From Ruminococcus sp. (lineage in GTDB: Bacteria; Bacillota; Clostridia; Oscillospirales; Ruminococcaceae): a DNA stretch of 64,000 nucleotides. The position numbers and the translations under genes are program-made. The stretch covers positions 1 through 64,000 of the forward strand of contig SVNK01000008.1 in the NCBI GenBank assembly GCA_015066935.1. Reading direction: 5' to 3'. Below the pieces are notes generated by a model. It did no database searches, had not been told where the DNA came from, and worked only from the letters and a program-made list of their open reading frames with translations. Positions 1 to 8,077 of the stretch are shown here, one piece after another; positions within the stretch are counted from its first letter, which is position 1; each line of letters begins with the position of its first letter.

Positions 1-2
1 CA

Positions 3-290
3 CAATATGAATCTGAGCAGAATGCAATAAAAAAAGAGCTTCCTGAGATGATAAAAAGAATGGGAGAGCTTAATGCACAGAATGATTCCACAGAAAAATT
101 CGTGAAGCTCATCAGGAAGTACACGGTCATCGACCAACTGGATGCCGCCATTCTGAATGAACTGATTGACAAAATCGTAGTGCATCACAAGGAAGTGGCT
201 GAGGATGGCAGAGTATTTCAGCAAGTTGAAATTTACTACCGCTTTATCGGTAAACTTGAAAACGCCGCAGAATCGAAGAATGCGGCGTAG
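3..290 (+). CDS. Serine recombinase, C-terminal fragment
   Basis: Open at the window edge; only the last 95 residues are visible. The frame runs back from the first internal Met to the start of the window without a stop. The charged segment with NDSTEKF, KLIRKYT and IDQLDAAILNELIDKIVVHHKE matches the C-terminal coiled-coil/DUF4368-type end of large serine recombinases of the TnpX/Tn5397 kind carried by Firmicute conjugative elements. The catalytic domain lies outside the window, so activity cannot be judged. Position next to a tRNA 3' fragment suggests this is the end of an integrated element lying to the left. Family identity is from motif memory; the integration role is inference. Confidence 0.75.
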   Translation, partial: QYESEQNAIKKELPEMIKRMGELNAQNDSTEKFVKLIRKYTVIDQLDAAILNELIDKIVVHHKEVAEDGRVFQQVEIYYRFIGKLENAAESKNAA

Positions 291-353
291 AATAGGAATA
301 AACGCTCCATTTTTTAAAACGAATAAATTGTCGCTTTATAAACAAGTCATGGT

Positions 354-382
354 TGCAAGTTCGATTCTTGTCACCAGCTCCA
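354..382 (+). other. 3' fragment of a tRNA gene (probable attachment site)
   Basis: The segment has a T arm (GCAAG stem, TTCGATT loop, CTTGT stem), a 3' acceptor strand CACCAGC, a discriminator T and an encoded CCA ending at 382. The matching 5' acceptor strand GCTGGTG, typical of tRNA-Thr, is missing from the preceding 80 bases, so this is not a whole tRNA gene. A truncated tRNA end beside a recombinase gene is the usual mark of an att junction. The tRNA identity (Thr) is inferred only from the acceptor strand. Confidence 0.65.
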
Positions 383-387
383 ATGAG

Positions 388-421
388 AAACCGCTAAGAA
401 TAGATGTTCTTAGCGGTTTTT
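388..421 (+). terminator. Rho-independent terminator of the tRNA fragment
   Basis: A 13-bp perfect stem (388-400 with 407-419), a 6-nt loop and a run of T to 421. It lies 5 bp after the CCA end, where a tRNA terminator would be expected, so the host tRNA's terminator seems to have been kept with the fragment. Confidence 0.85.
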
Positions 422-445
422 GTATCTTTGCGAACCATTACCCAA

Positions 446-1315
446 TCACTTTTTCCTGAACTTGCCAGGTGTCACCCCATATTTTTTCTTAAAGGAACGG
501 TTGAAATACGACAGATTTTCAAACCCACATGCAGAACCAATGTCCAGAATATTGGCATCAGCTGAAAGAAGCATCCGTGCGGCAATCTCCAAACGAAAAT
601 CATTGAGATAGGCAATAAATCCAATTCCCATGCTTTGCTTAAAAAACTTCATAAAATAGGATTTACTGTAAAAGCAAACTCCAGCCATCTCCTCTATCGT
701 GATTGGTTCAGCATAATGCGCCTCAACATAAGAAAGTATTGTTTTAAGCTTCGCCAGATGCTTCTGCGGCGGTCTGCTGCTGGATGTTCTGCACTGCGAA
801 TGCATATGGTACAGCAGCAGATACAGATACCCTTTTACTGCAAGCTGGTATCCTGTTGGTTTGGTATCACAAAGTCGGTCAATCTGTCCGATTGCTTCTG
901 CAATTTCCCGATATACCGCATGTTCCGGTCCAATTACAGTCGGTATATCGACATTGGCAGAGAGCATCGGCAACAAAAAGCTTTCCCAGCAAAGATCGCA
1001 TCCGCCGGAACGCAGAAGAGACGGCTTGAACAGGATGTTTTCATATTCCATCGCATTGTTCCCCAGCTGTCGGATGGCATGAAGTTGTCCGGACATAACG
1101 AAAACAATATCGCCCATCTGAACTTCGTATTCGGTCAGATCAACCGAAATAATACCCATTCCCTTTTTGATGACAATGATCTCCGCTTCCTCATGCCAAT
1201 GCATATTCACCGCAGAAAAATCCAACGGAATGGAACATAGATAGGTATTATAGGGAAATTCAGGAGAAGTGTGGCTTTTGTCTTCATGATAGATTTCATA
1301 ATTTGTCAGGTTCAA
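446..1315 (-). CDS. AraC family transcriptional regulator
   Basis: A 289-residue regulator with an N-terminal cupin-like sensor domain (about 20-150, with HWHEEAEIIVIKKG) and a C-terminal pair of helix-turn-helix motifs (about 190-289, with ITIEEMAGVCFYSKSYFMKFFK and the AraC signature near FENLSYFNRSFKKKYGVTP). The start is taken as a TTG at 1315-1313, placed 8 nt after AAGGAG on the minus strand; the upstream ATG of the open frame has no ribosome site and would add an unrelated stretch. It is divergent from malP, so it probably controls that promoter. The ligand is unknown; a sugar is likely from context. Confidence 0.85.
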   Translation of the reverse strand: MNLTNYEIYHEDKSHTSPEFPYNTYLCSIPLDFSAVNMHWHEEAEIIVIKKGMGIISVDLTEYEVQMGDIVFVMSGQLHAIRQLGNNAMEYENILFKPSLLRSGGCDLCWESFLLPMLSANVDIPTVIGPEHAVYREIAEAIGQIDRLCDTKPTGYQLAVKGYLYLLLYHMHSQCRTSSSRPPQKHLAKLKTILSYVEAHYAEPITIEEMAGVCFYSKSYFMKFFKQSMGIGFIAYLNDFRLEIAARMLLSADANILDIGSACGFENLSYFNRSFKKKYGVTPGKFRKK

Positions 1316-1445
1316 AAATAACACTCCTTTGAAAAAAGATAGTATTGTGCAAAAATGGAGCCGTTTACTGCAAGATAAAGTCGCCAAAAGATGATACAAT
1401 AGAATCATACCGGTGATACATAATCCATACAAAGGAGAGAATGAT
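1316..1445. promoter_or_regulatory. Divergent araC/malP control region
   Basis: The only intergenic space between the AraC gene and malP. Toward malP there is a -10-like TACAAT at 1395-1400, with no good -35 box 17 bp upstream, as expected for an activator-dependent promoter. TGCAA-type half sites (near 1347 and 1370) resemble those around the PTS promoter. The AAAGGAG ribosome site of malP is at 1431-1438. No operator can be assigned with certainty. Confidence 0.4.
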
Positions 1446-3698
1446 ATGAATCTGAATGAAGTACTGCTTGCAGCTTACGGTAAATCCATCAGCGAATGCA
1501 GCAATGCTGAAATCTACGCAGCCCTGCTGAAAGAAACCGATGCGATGGCATCGCAGAAATGCCATGCCTCAGGCAAAAAGAAGCTCTATTATATTTCCGC
1601 AGAATTCCTGATCGGAAAGCTTCTTTCCAACAATCTCATCAACCTCGGCATCTATGAAGATGTTAAAGCACAGCTTTCCTCCACCGGAAAGGATCTCTGT
1701 GACATCGAGGAGATCGAACACGAGCCATCTCTCGGCAACGGTGGTCTCGGGCGACTTGCAGCATGCTTCCTCGATTCCATCGCAACCTTAGGACTGCACG
1801 GCGACGGCATCGGGCTGAATTATCACTTCGGACTGTTCCGTCAGGTGTTTTCGGACAATGCACAGACGACCATCCCCGATCCGTGGCTAAATGATCATAG
1901 CTGGCTGAATCGTACAGACATTACCTATCCAGTAAGATTCCGTGATATTACGGTCACAGCCCGTCTCTACGAGATCCATGTCACGGGCTACGGCAGCGTG
2001 ACCAATAAACTGCGTCTCTTCGATATTGAAAGCGTAGATGAATCTGTTGTAAAGGACGGCATCGACTTTGATAAAACCGAAATCGCCAAAAATCTTACGC
2101 TGTTTCTCTACCCTGATGACAGTGACGAAAACGGCAGACTTCTCAGAATTTATCAGCAGTATCTTATGGTATCCGCCGGTACACAGCTGATTCTGGACGA
2201 ATGTACCGCACGAGGCTGTCAACTCTACGATCTGCCGGATTATGCGGTGATCCAGATCAATGATACACACCCGACTATGGTCATTCCGGAACTCATCCGT
2301 CTGCTCATGGAAAGGGGCATTCCGATGGATGATGCCATCTCCATCGTCAGCCGCACCTGTGCTTACACAAACCACACGATTCTGGCAGAGGCACTTGAAA
2401 AGTGGAAGATCTCCCAGCTTAATCAGGTTGTTCCGCATCTCATGCCCATCATCGAGGTACTCGATAACAAGATCCGCCGAAAATTTGATGATCCGTCTGT
2501 CTATATCATCGACAAGGAAGAACGTGTTCACATGGCACACATTGACATTCATTACGGCTTCAGCGTCAATGGTGTGGCATCCCTGCACACGGAGATTCTG
2601 AAGAATGAGGAACTGCAGCATTTCTACAAGCTCTACCCTGAAAAATTCAATAACAAGACCAACGGCATCACGTTCCGCAGATGGCTGATGCACAGCAATC
2701 CGGAGCTGTCCGCACTCATCACAAAGCTGATCGGAAACGGCTGGAAACAGAATGCGGAGGAACTGAAAAAACTGCTCACATTTCGTCAGGATGAAGCGGT
2801 ACTGAACCAGCTGCTTGCTGTCAAGCAGGAGAAAAAACACCAGCTTGCGGCGTATCTTGCCAAAACACAGAGTATTTCCATCAATGCAGATTCCATCTTC
2901 GATATCCAGGTGAAGCGTCTGCATGAATACAAACGTCAGCAGCTCAATGCACTGTATGTCATCTGCAAATATCTGGAAATCAAGTCCGGCAAGACCCCGA
3001 AAACGCCGATCACCGTCCTTTTCGGAGCAAAAGCTGCACCGGCATACACCATCGCACAGGACATCATTCACCTGATTCTATGTTTGCAGCAATTGATTGC
3101 AAACGATCCGGAGGTGAATCCGTATCTGTGTGTCGTCATGGTCGAGAACTACAACGTCACTCTGGCAGAGAAGCTGATTCCGGCATGTGATATTTCAGAA
3201 CAGATCTCACTCGCTTCGAAGGAAGCAAGCGGCACAGGCAATATGAAATTCATGCTGAACGGTGCTGTCACCCTCGGCACGGAGGATGGTGCAAATGTAG
3301 AGATCCATGCACTTGTGGGGGATGAGAATATCTATATCTTCGGCGATGACAGTGATACCGTTGTGGAACGATATAAAAACGGCAGCTACAATGCAAAGCA
3401 GTACTACACAGAAAATCCGACCCTCAAAAAAGCGGTGGATTTCATCATAAGTGAAGAACTTGCAGAAATCGGTGACAAAATACGTCTGACACGCCTCTAC
3501 AAGGAACTGACCACAAAGGACTGGTTCATGACCTTCCCTGATTTTGAACGCTATGTGGAAGCAAGAGAATGTGCCTATACGGACTATGAAAACCGTATGG
3601 CATGGGCAGAAAAGATGCTCGTTAACATCGCACAGGCAGGATATTTTTCTTCCGACCGAACGATCGCAGAATATAATCAGGACATCTGGAAGCTTTAA
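1446..3698 (+). CDS. malP: Glycogen/maltodextrin phosphorylase (GT35)
   Basis: A 750-residue pyridoxal-phosphate enzyme that cleaves alpha-1,4 glucans with phosphate to give glucose-1-phosphate. The frame shows [19 protein letters not shown], the NDTHP motif, [23 protein letters not shown], and the PLP-binding segment [11 protein letters not shown] with the Schiff-base lysine at about residue 601, followed by [13 protein letters not shown] 1446 is chosen because AAAGGAGA lies just upstream; an earlier in-frame ATG at 1413 has none. MalQ, a PTS and a MapP-like phosphatase nearby make maltodextrin the likely substrate, but glycogen (glgP) cannot be excluded. Leucine codons include many CTG, unlike genes right of 12.7 kb. 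Confidence 0.92.
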   Translation: MNLNEVLLAAYGKSISECSNAEIYAALLKETDAMASQKCHASGKKKLYYISAEFLIGKLLSNNLINLGIYEDVKAQLSSTGKDLCDIEEIEHEPSLGNGGLGRLAACFLDSIATLGLHGDGIGLNYHFGLFRQVFSDNAQTTIPDPWLNDHSWLNRTDITYPVRFRDITVTARLYEIHVTGYGSVTNKLRLFDIESVDESVVKDGIDFDKTEIAKNLTLFLYPDDSDENGRLLRIYQQYLMVSAGTQLILDECTARGCQLYDLPDYAVIQINDTHPTMVIPELIRLLMERGIPMDDAISIVSRTCAYTNHTILAEALEKWKISQLNQVVPHLMPIIEVLDNKIRRKFDDPSVYIIDKEERVHMAHIDIHYGFSVNGVASLHTEILKNEELQHFYKLYPEKFNNKTNGITFRRWLMHSNPELSALITKLIGNGWKQNAEELKKLLTFRQDEAVLNQLLAVKQEKKHQLAAYLAKTQSISINADSIFDIQVKRLHEYKRQQLNALYVICKYLEIKSGKTPKTPITVLFGAKAAPAYTIAQDIIHLILCLQQLIANDPEVNPYLCVVMVENYNVTLAEKLIPACDISEQISLASKEASGTGNMKFMLNGAVTLGTEDGANVEIHALVGDENIYIFGDDSDTVVERYKNGSYNAKQYYTENPTLKKAVDFIISEELAEIGDKIRLTRLYKELTTKDWFMTFPDFERYVEARECAYTDYENRMAWAEKMLVNIAQAGYFSSDRTIAEYNQDIWKL

Positions 3699-3704
3699 AA
3701 GAAT

Positions 3705-3734
3705 GGCTGTATGGAGAAAAACCTCCGTACAGCC
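3705..3734. terminator. Hairpin between convergent malP and LacI genes
   Basis: An 11-bp stem with one G-T pair (3705-3715 with 3724-3734) sits between the stop of malP and the stop of the convergent lacI-type gene. Only a weak T-rich tail follows on the plus strand. It probably ends transcription from one or both sides. Confidence 0.6.
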
Positions 3735-3740
3735 GATTAT

Positions 3741-4757
3741 TTATATGTTGATACAGCTATTGCGCTCTACCAATTTATGCGGAACGATAATCTTGGTGGC
3801 GAGGAGATTGGGATTTTCAATGTGATTGATTACTTGTGATGCCGCTTCAATACCAAGCTGTACGGAATTAATGTCGATTGAAGTCAGCGGCGGTGATGTG
3901 ATGCGGGCAAAGAGGGAATTATTGAAGGAAATAATTGAAAGATCCTCCGGTATCCTGATGCCCATTTCAATGCAGACTCTTTCAAGTGCAACGGCAAACA
4001 GATCATCACTGACAAGAATCGCTGTGGGGCGGTCCTTTTTCTGGAGAAGCGACTGTACTGATACGAGATTTTCCTCCGGAATGAACGGCAGTTCCACAAT
4101 ATTTTCCGGATTAACAGAAATGCCGCTGTTCAGGAGTGCAAGCTGATATCCCGTTCGGCGGTCGGCGGAAAACATCAGATTCCCGTCACTGCCGAGATAC
4201 GCAATGTTGGTATGCCCCTTTGCAAGCAGATATTCTGTAGCTTCCTGTCCTGCAAGCACATTATCATTGTCCACATATACTGTCTGATTCGCAAAACGAT
4301 GCGCCTTGCCGATGACCACATACAGCAATCCTTCATTATAAAGGTAGTCGATGATCGGATCGTCCTGTTTTGAATAGGTCACGATATATCCGTCTATCTG
4401 TCCACTCTTAGCAATGTTTGTCAATGCAAGCAGAATCTCTTCTTCATCCTGTCCTGTGATGACGGTATTGATATAGCCGTGCTGATTGCAGAACTGACTT
4501 ATGCCACGTATCACCTCAAGGTGAAAGGAATTTTCAAACGATTCCTTTGGAGATGGTGGCAGAATGATACCAATTGTACGGCTGACCGCTTCGGGTCCGG
4601 CGGACTGTGCAGACGGCTCATATCCGAGCTGTTCCATTGCCTTGCGGACTTTTTCCTTGGTTTCACGACTGATGGACGGATGGTTTTTGCAGACTCTTGA
4701 CGCAGTGGATGGTGATACCCCTGCAAGTGCTGCAACATCTTTTAATGTAACGGACAT
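3741..4757 (-). CDS. LacI family transcriptional regulator (MalR-like)
   Basis: A 338-residue repressor. Residues 1-50 form the LacI helix-turn-helix and hinge (VTLKDVAALAGVSPSTASRVCKNHPSISRETKEKV). The rest is a periplasmic-binding-protein-like sensor (GIILPPS, YLGSDGNLMFSADRRTGY, AILVSDDLFAVALER, TSIDINSVQLGIEAASQVI). It is divergent from the PTS gene and flanked by phosphorylase, so a MalR-type role is likely: repressing the maltose genes until a sugar ligand binds. Candidate TTGCA/TGCAA operators lie in the intergenic region. Its own promoter is close to consensus. The effector is unknown. Confidence 0.9.
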   Translation of the reverse strand: MSVTLKDVAALAGVSPSTASRVCKNHPSISRETKEKVRKAMEQLGYEPSAQSAGPEAVSRTIGIILPPSPKESFENSFHLEVIRGISQFCNQHGYINTVITGQDEEEILLALTNIAKSGQIDGYIVTYSKQDDPIIDYLYNEGLLYVVIGKAHRFANQTVYVDNDNVLAGQEATEYLLAKGHTNIAYLGSDGNLMFSADRRTGYQLALLNSGISVNPENIVELPFIPEENLVSVQSLLQKKDRPTAILVSDDLFAVALERVCIEMGIRIPEDLSIISFNNSLFARITSPPLTSIDINSVQLGIEAASQVINHIENPNLLATKIIVPHKLVERNSCINI

Positions 4758-4792
4758 GCGACTCCCCGCTTTCTTGTTTGAATGTTATACTT

Positions 4793-4821
4793 ATTATAAG
4801 GCATTTTTATGAAAATGTCAA
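4793..4821 (-). promoter_or_regulatory. Promoter of the LacI-type gene
   Basis: On the minus strand TTGACA (4821-4816) and TATAAT (4798-4793) are separated by 17 bp: a full-consensus sigma-A promoter about 40 bp before the start codon. TGCAA-type repeats lie just upstream, so autoregulation is possible. Confidence 0.85.
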
Positions 4822-4839
4822 TGCGATTGCAGAATTTTT

Positions 4840-4857
4840 TTGCAAAATTTCGTGCAA
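4840..4857. promoter_or_regulatory. Candidate LacI-family operator O1
   Basis: Inverted repeat TTGCA, 8 bp, TGCAA in the space between the divergent regulator and PTS genes. The same half sites recur at 5027-5051 and at the PTS -35 box. Binding is inferred. Confidence 0.4.
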
Positions 4858-4976
4858 CAACATGCAAATCGAACGACACAAATGCTATTATATGGTTAAA
4901 ATGCTGTGAAATGCAATCTTTGTTTTGTAGAAAACGCTGAATTTGTGCAAACAATGAGAAATTTTTCTGAAAACTG

Positions 4977-5005
4977 TTGCAAAAATTGCAGAAATATGTT
5001 ATTAT
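4977..5005 (+). promoter_or_regulatory. Promoter of the PTS operon
   Basis: TTGCAA (4977-4982), 17 bp, TATTAT (5000-5005). TTGCA-type half sites overlap the -35 box and spacer, so a bound repressor would block polymerase. Transcription would start near 5012. Confidence 0.7.
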
Positions 5006-5026
5006 CATTGCATAGAGTAAATGCAA

Positions 5027-5051
5027 AATTGCACAACACAAACGTGCAATT
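5027..5051. promoter_or_regulatory. Candidate LacI-family operator O2
   Basis: Perfect inverted repeat AATTGCAC, 9 bp, GTGCAATT, lying between the predicted transcription start and the ribosome site (AAGGAGG) of the PTS gene. Its position just downstream of the start fits a repressor roadblock. The regulator is inferred from proximity. Confidence 0.5.
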
Positions 5052-5072
5052 GAAAAAAAGGAGGATACGATT

Positions 5073-7229
5073 ATGAACAAGCTTTTGAAAATTCATTCGC
5101 CGCTGAACGGAACAGTGGAAAAGCTTGATAACGTGCCGGATCAGGTATTTTCGGAAAGGTTACTGGGGGACGGCTGTGCAGTGATTCCGACGGACGGCAA
5201 GATCTATAGCCCTGTGGACGGTGAAATTTCTTCCATTGCGGAAACCAATCACGCCTATGGCTTCAGCTCAGACGATGGGCTGGAGATCCTTGTGCATTTC
5301 GGTCTGGAAACCGTTGCTCTGAAAGGTGAGGGCTTCAAGCCGTTGGTTGCTGTGGGTGACAAGGTGAAAAAGGGGGATCTTGTCGCAGAAGTGGACATTG
5401 CACTGTTAAAAGAAAAGGGTATTAATCTTATCACGCCCGTGCTTGTCTGCGACGGAGCAGATGATCTGGAAATGCACGTCACAAGCGACACTGTGAAAGC
5501 CGGCGATGTACTGCTTTCATTCGGAGAAGCTGCGGAAGAAACAAATCAGTCTGAAATACCGGCAAGCGAACCGGAAAAGCCTGCGCCGAAGCAGAAAAAA
5601 GGCTTTAACTTTGATTTTCTCCAGAAGCTTGGCAAGGTACTGATGACTGTTATTGCCGTAATGCCGGCAGCAGGTCTGATGATCAGCCTCGGCAAGCTCG
5701 TTGGCATGGCTGGCGGCGACCTTTCCGTTGTGACAACCATCGGCAGTGTCATGGAAAATATCGGCTGGGCAGTGATCAGCAATCTTCATATCCTATTTGC
5801 AGCTGCAATCGGTGGCAGCTGGGCAAAAGAAAAGGCAGGCGGTGCATTTGCGGCGATCATTGCATTCATCCTGATCAATAATATTACCGGTGTCATTTTC
5901 GGCGTGACGAACGACATGCTGTCCGATCCGAATGCAGTGGTGCATTCCTTGTTCGGACAGGAAATGCTGGTGGAGAATTATTTTACCTCAGTCCTCGGCG
6001 CACCGGCACTTAATATGGGTGTATTCATTGGTATTATTTCCGGCTTCGTGGGAGGTATGGTATACAATAAATTCTATAATTTCCGCAAGCTTCCCGATGC
6101 ACTTTCCTTCTTCAACGGCAAGCGTTTTGTGCCGCTGATGGTCATTGTCTGGTCGGTAATCATCTCTCTTGGACTTGCTGTAATCTGGCCGCTGATTCAG
6201 TCAGGCATCAATGCGTTCGGTATCTGGATAGCCAATTCTTCAGATACATCCCCTGTTCTTGCACCGTTTATTTATGGTACACTTGAGCGTCTGCTGCTGC
6301 CGTTCGGCCTGCATCATATGCTGACTATCCCGATGAATTACACTTCCTTTGGCGGTACATACGAAATTCTTACAGGTGTCAGTGCGGGTTCAGAGGTTTT
6401 CGGACAGGATCCGCTTTGGCTGGCATGGGTAACAGACCTCATCAATCTCAAGGATGCCGGCGATATGGCAGGCTATCAGGCACTTCTGGAGGGTGTGACA
6501 CCTGCAAGATTCAAGGTCGGTCAGATGATCGGCGCAACCGGTCTTCTGCTGGGTATTGCACTTGCCATGTATCGCAGAGTAGATGCGGATAAGCGTAAGA
6601 ATTACCGTTCCATGTTCATCTCCACTGCACTTGCAGTATTCCTTACAGGCGTTACAGAACCAATTGAATTTATGTTCATGTTCTGCGCACTTCCTCTGTA
6701 TATCGTTTATGCAATCTTACAGGGCTGTGCATTCGCACTCTCCGGTATCATCGACCTGAGACTGCATTCCTTCGGCAATCTGGAATTTCTTACTCGTGTG
6801 CCGATGTCCGTCAAGGCCGGTCTTACAGGTGATATCATCCATTTCCTGATTGCTATTGTGATATTCTTTGCAGTTGGATATTTTGTAGCTCATTTTATGA
6901 TTGGCAGATTCAAGTTCGCTACTCCCGGACGTATGGGCAACTATACTGCAGATGGTGCAGAGGAAGCTGCGTCCGACAATGTGGAGCCCTCTTCCGATGG
7001 TCAGCCTGAACGTATCATTGCACTGCTTGGCGGAAGAGAAAACATTGAACTGGTTGATGCATGCATGACAAGACTCCGTGTAACTGTCAAAAACCCCGCC
7101 CTTGTGGCTGATAACGACGCTTGGAAAGCGGAAGGTGCCCTCGGTCTTGTGAAGAAGGAAACAGGTATTCAGGCGATCTACGGACCGAAGGCGGACGTGC
7201 TCAAATCCGATATCAACGATATTCTGTAA
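5073..7229 (+). CDS. PTS EIIABC, glucose/maltose family, domain order A-C-B
   Basis: A 718-residue sugar permease with all three PTS domains in one chain. Residues 1-150 are EIIA (phosphorylated His about 75 in EILVHFGLETV). A linker rich in Glu and Pro follows (about 150-175). Then comes the membrane EIIC (about 180-620, starting FLQKLGKVLMTVIAVMPAAGLM, with LPFGLHH and TGVTEPIEFMF). EIIB is last (about 640-718, active Cys about 664 in DACMTRLRV). The order A-C-B differs from B. subtilis PtsG (C-B-A). With MapP, MalQ and MalP around it, maltose is the best guess for substrate, delivered as maltose-6'-phosphate; glucose is the alternative. First gene of the operon. Confidence 0.88.
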   Translation: MNKLLKIHSPLNGTVEKLDNVPDQVFSERLLGDGCAVIPTDGKIYSPVDGEISSIAETNHAYGFSSDDGLEILVHFGLETVALKGEGFKPLVAVGDKVKKGDLVAEVDIALLKEKGINLITPVLVCDGADDLEMHVTSDTVKAGDVLLSFGEAAEETNQSEIPASEPEKPAPKQKKGFNFDFLQKLGKVLMTVIAVMPAAGLMISLGKLVGMAGGDLSVVTTIGSVMENIGWAVISNLHILFAAAIGGSWAKEKAGGAFAAIIAFILINNITGVIFGVTNDMLSDPNAVVHSLFGQEMLVENYFTSVLGAPALNMGVFIGIISGFVGGMVYNKFYNFRKLPDALSFFNGKRFVPLMVIVWSVIISLGLAVIWPLIQSGINAFGIWIANSSDTSPVLAPFIYGTLERLLLPFGLHHMLTIPMNYTSFGGTYEILTGVSAGSEVFGQDPLWLAWVTDLINLKDAGDMAGYQALLEGVTPARFKVGQMIGATGLLLGIALAMYRRVDADKRKNYRSMFISTALAVFLTGVTEPIEFMFMFCALPLYIVYAILQGCAFALSGIIDLRLHSFGNLEFLTRVPMSVKAGLTGDIIHFLIAIVIFFAVGYFVAHFMIGRFKFATPGRMGNYTADGAEEAASDNVEPSSDGQPERIIALLGGRENIELVDACMTRLRVTVKNPALVADNDAWKAEGALGLVKKETGIQAIYGPKADVLKSDINDIL

Positions 7230-7237
7230 GGTGAATT

Positions 7238-8077
7238 ATGAAACTACTCACACTCAATACCCACAGCCTTGTGGAAGAATACTATTACGAAAAACTGCAA
7301 ACTTTCGTGAAGGCGGTATCGGAGGAACAGCCCGATGTGATCGCATTACAGGAAGTGAATCAGACCATTGCAGAAATGCCCGTCAAAACTGCACAGGGAT
7401 ACATCCCCTGTGCACAGGGGATTGCTATCCGACAGGATAACCATGTATACCATGCGGCAGAGATGCTGGAAAATCGAGGTGTCCGCTATTTCTGGACATG
7501 GCTGCCACTGAAAAAGGGTTACGACAAATACGATGAGGGTATTGCTCTCATGAGCCGCAGTCCTATCATCGAAACAAAAATCGTGCAGACAAGTGCGATT
7601 GATGACTACAACAACTGGAAAACCCGCAAAATTCTTGGCATCCGTACAGAAACCGCACCCGAAGAATGGTTCTTCAGCGTGCATTATGGCTGGTGGAATG
7701 ATCCTGATGAACCGTTTCAGGGACAATGGCAGAGGACGCAGGCAGAGATGGAAAAATATCCGCATGTCTGGCTGATGGGCGATTTCAACAGTCCTGCCGA
7801 GGTTCGTGGCGAGGGATACGATATGATACGCAACGACGGCTGGCATGACAGCTATCTGCTTGCAAAAGAAAAAGATAACGGCATTACCGTCGGCAAAGTC
7901 ATTGACGGCTGGAAGGATAAAACTACAAGCACGGACGGTATGCGTATTGATCAGATCTGGTGCAGCGAAAAGCGTAAGATTATCTCATCAGAAGTCATCT
8001 TCAATGGAAAGAATCGAAGCATTGTATCCGATCATTATGGCGTGATCGTAAACTATGAAAGGAGTAAGGGAATATGA
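7238..8077 (+). CDS. mapP: Endonuclease/exonuclease/phosphatase family, MapP-like maltose-6'-phosphate phosphatase
   Basis: A 279-residue member of the EEP fold. Visible motifs are KLLTLNTHS at the start, DVIALQEVNQ (metal-binding Glu), WLMGDFNSP (Asp/Asn) and the C-terminal SDHYGVIVNY (catalytic Asp-His). Members of this fold cleave phosphodiesters or phosphomonoesters. In Enterococcus faecalis a gene in the maltose-PTS cluster, mapP, was shown to dephosphorylate maltose-6'-phosphate; I recall it as belonging to this fold. Here the gene lies 8 bp after the PTS gene and overlaps malQ by 4 bp, so that role fits: it would link PTS uptake to the non-phosphorylated MalQ/MalP route. The substrate is inferred from context. 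Confidence 0.75.
   Translation: MKLLTLNTHSLVEEYYYEKLQTFVKAVSEEQPDVIALQEVNQTIAEMPVKTAQGYIPCAQGIAIRQDNHVYHAAEMLENRGVRYFWTWLPLKKGYDKYDEGIALMSRSPIIETKIVQTSAIDDYNNWKTRKILGIRTETAPEEWFFSVHYGWWNDPDEPFQGQWQRTQAEMEKYPHVWLMGDFNSPAEVRGEGYDMIRNDGWHDSYLLAKEKDNGITVGKVIDGWKDKTTSTDGMRIDQIWCSEKRKIISSEVIFNGKNRSIVSDHYGVIVNYERSKGI

Noticed and set aside
354-382. A complete tRNA gene
   Set aside because: Only the T arm and 3' acceptor strand are present; the 5' acceptor, D arm and anticodon arm are missing upstream.
1887-3071. Long minus-strand open frame inside malP (394 codons)
   Set aside because: It lies wholly within a clear phosphorylase gene and has no domain, no ribosome site and no neighbours on its strand; it is a frame shadow.
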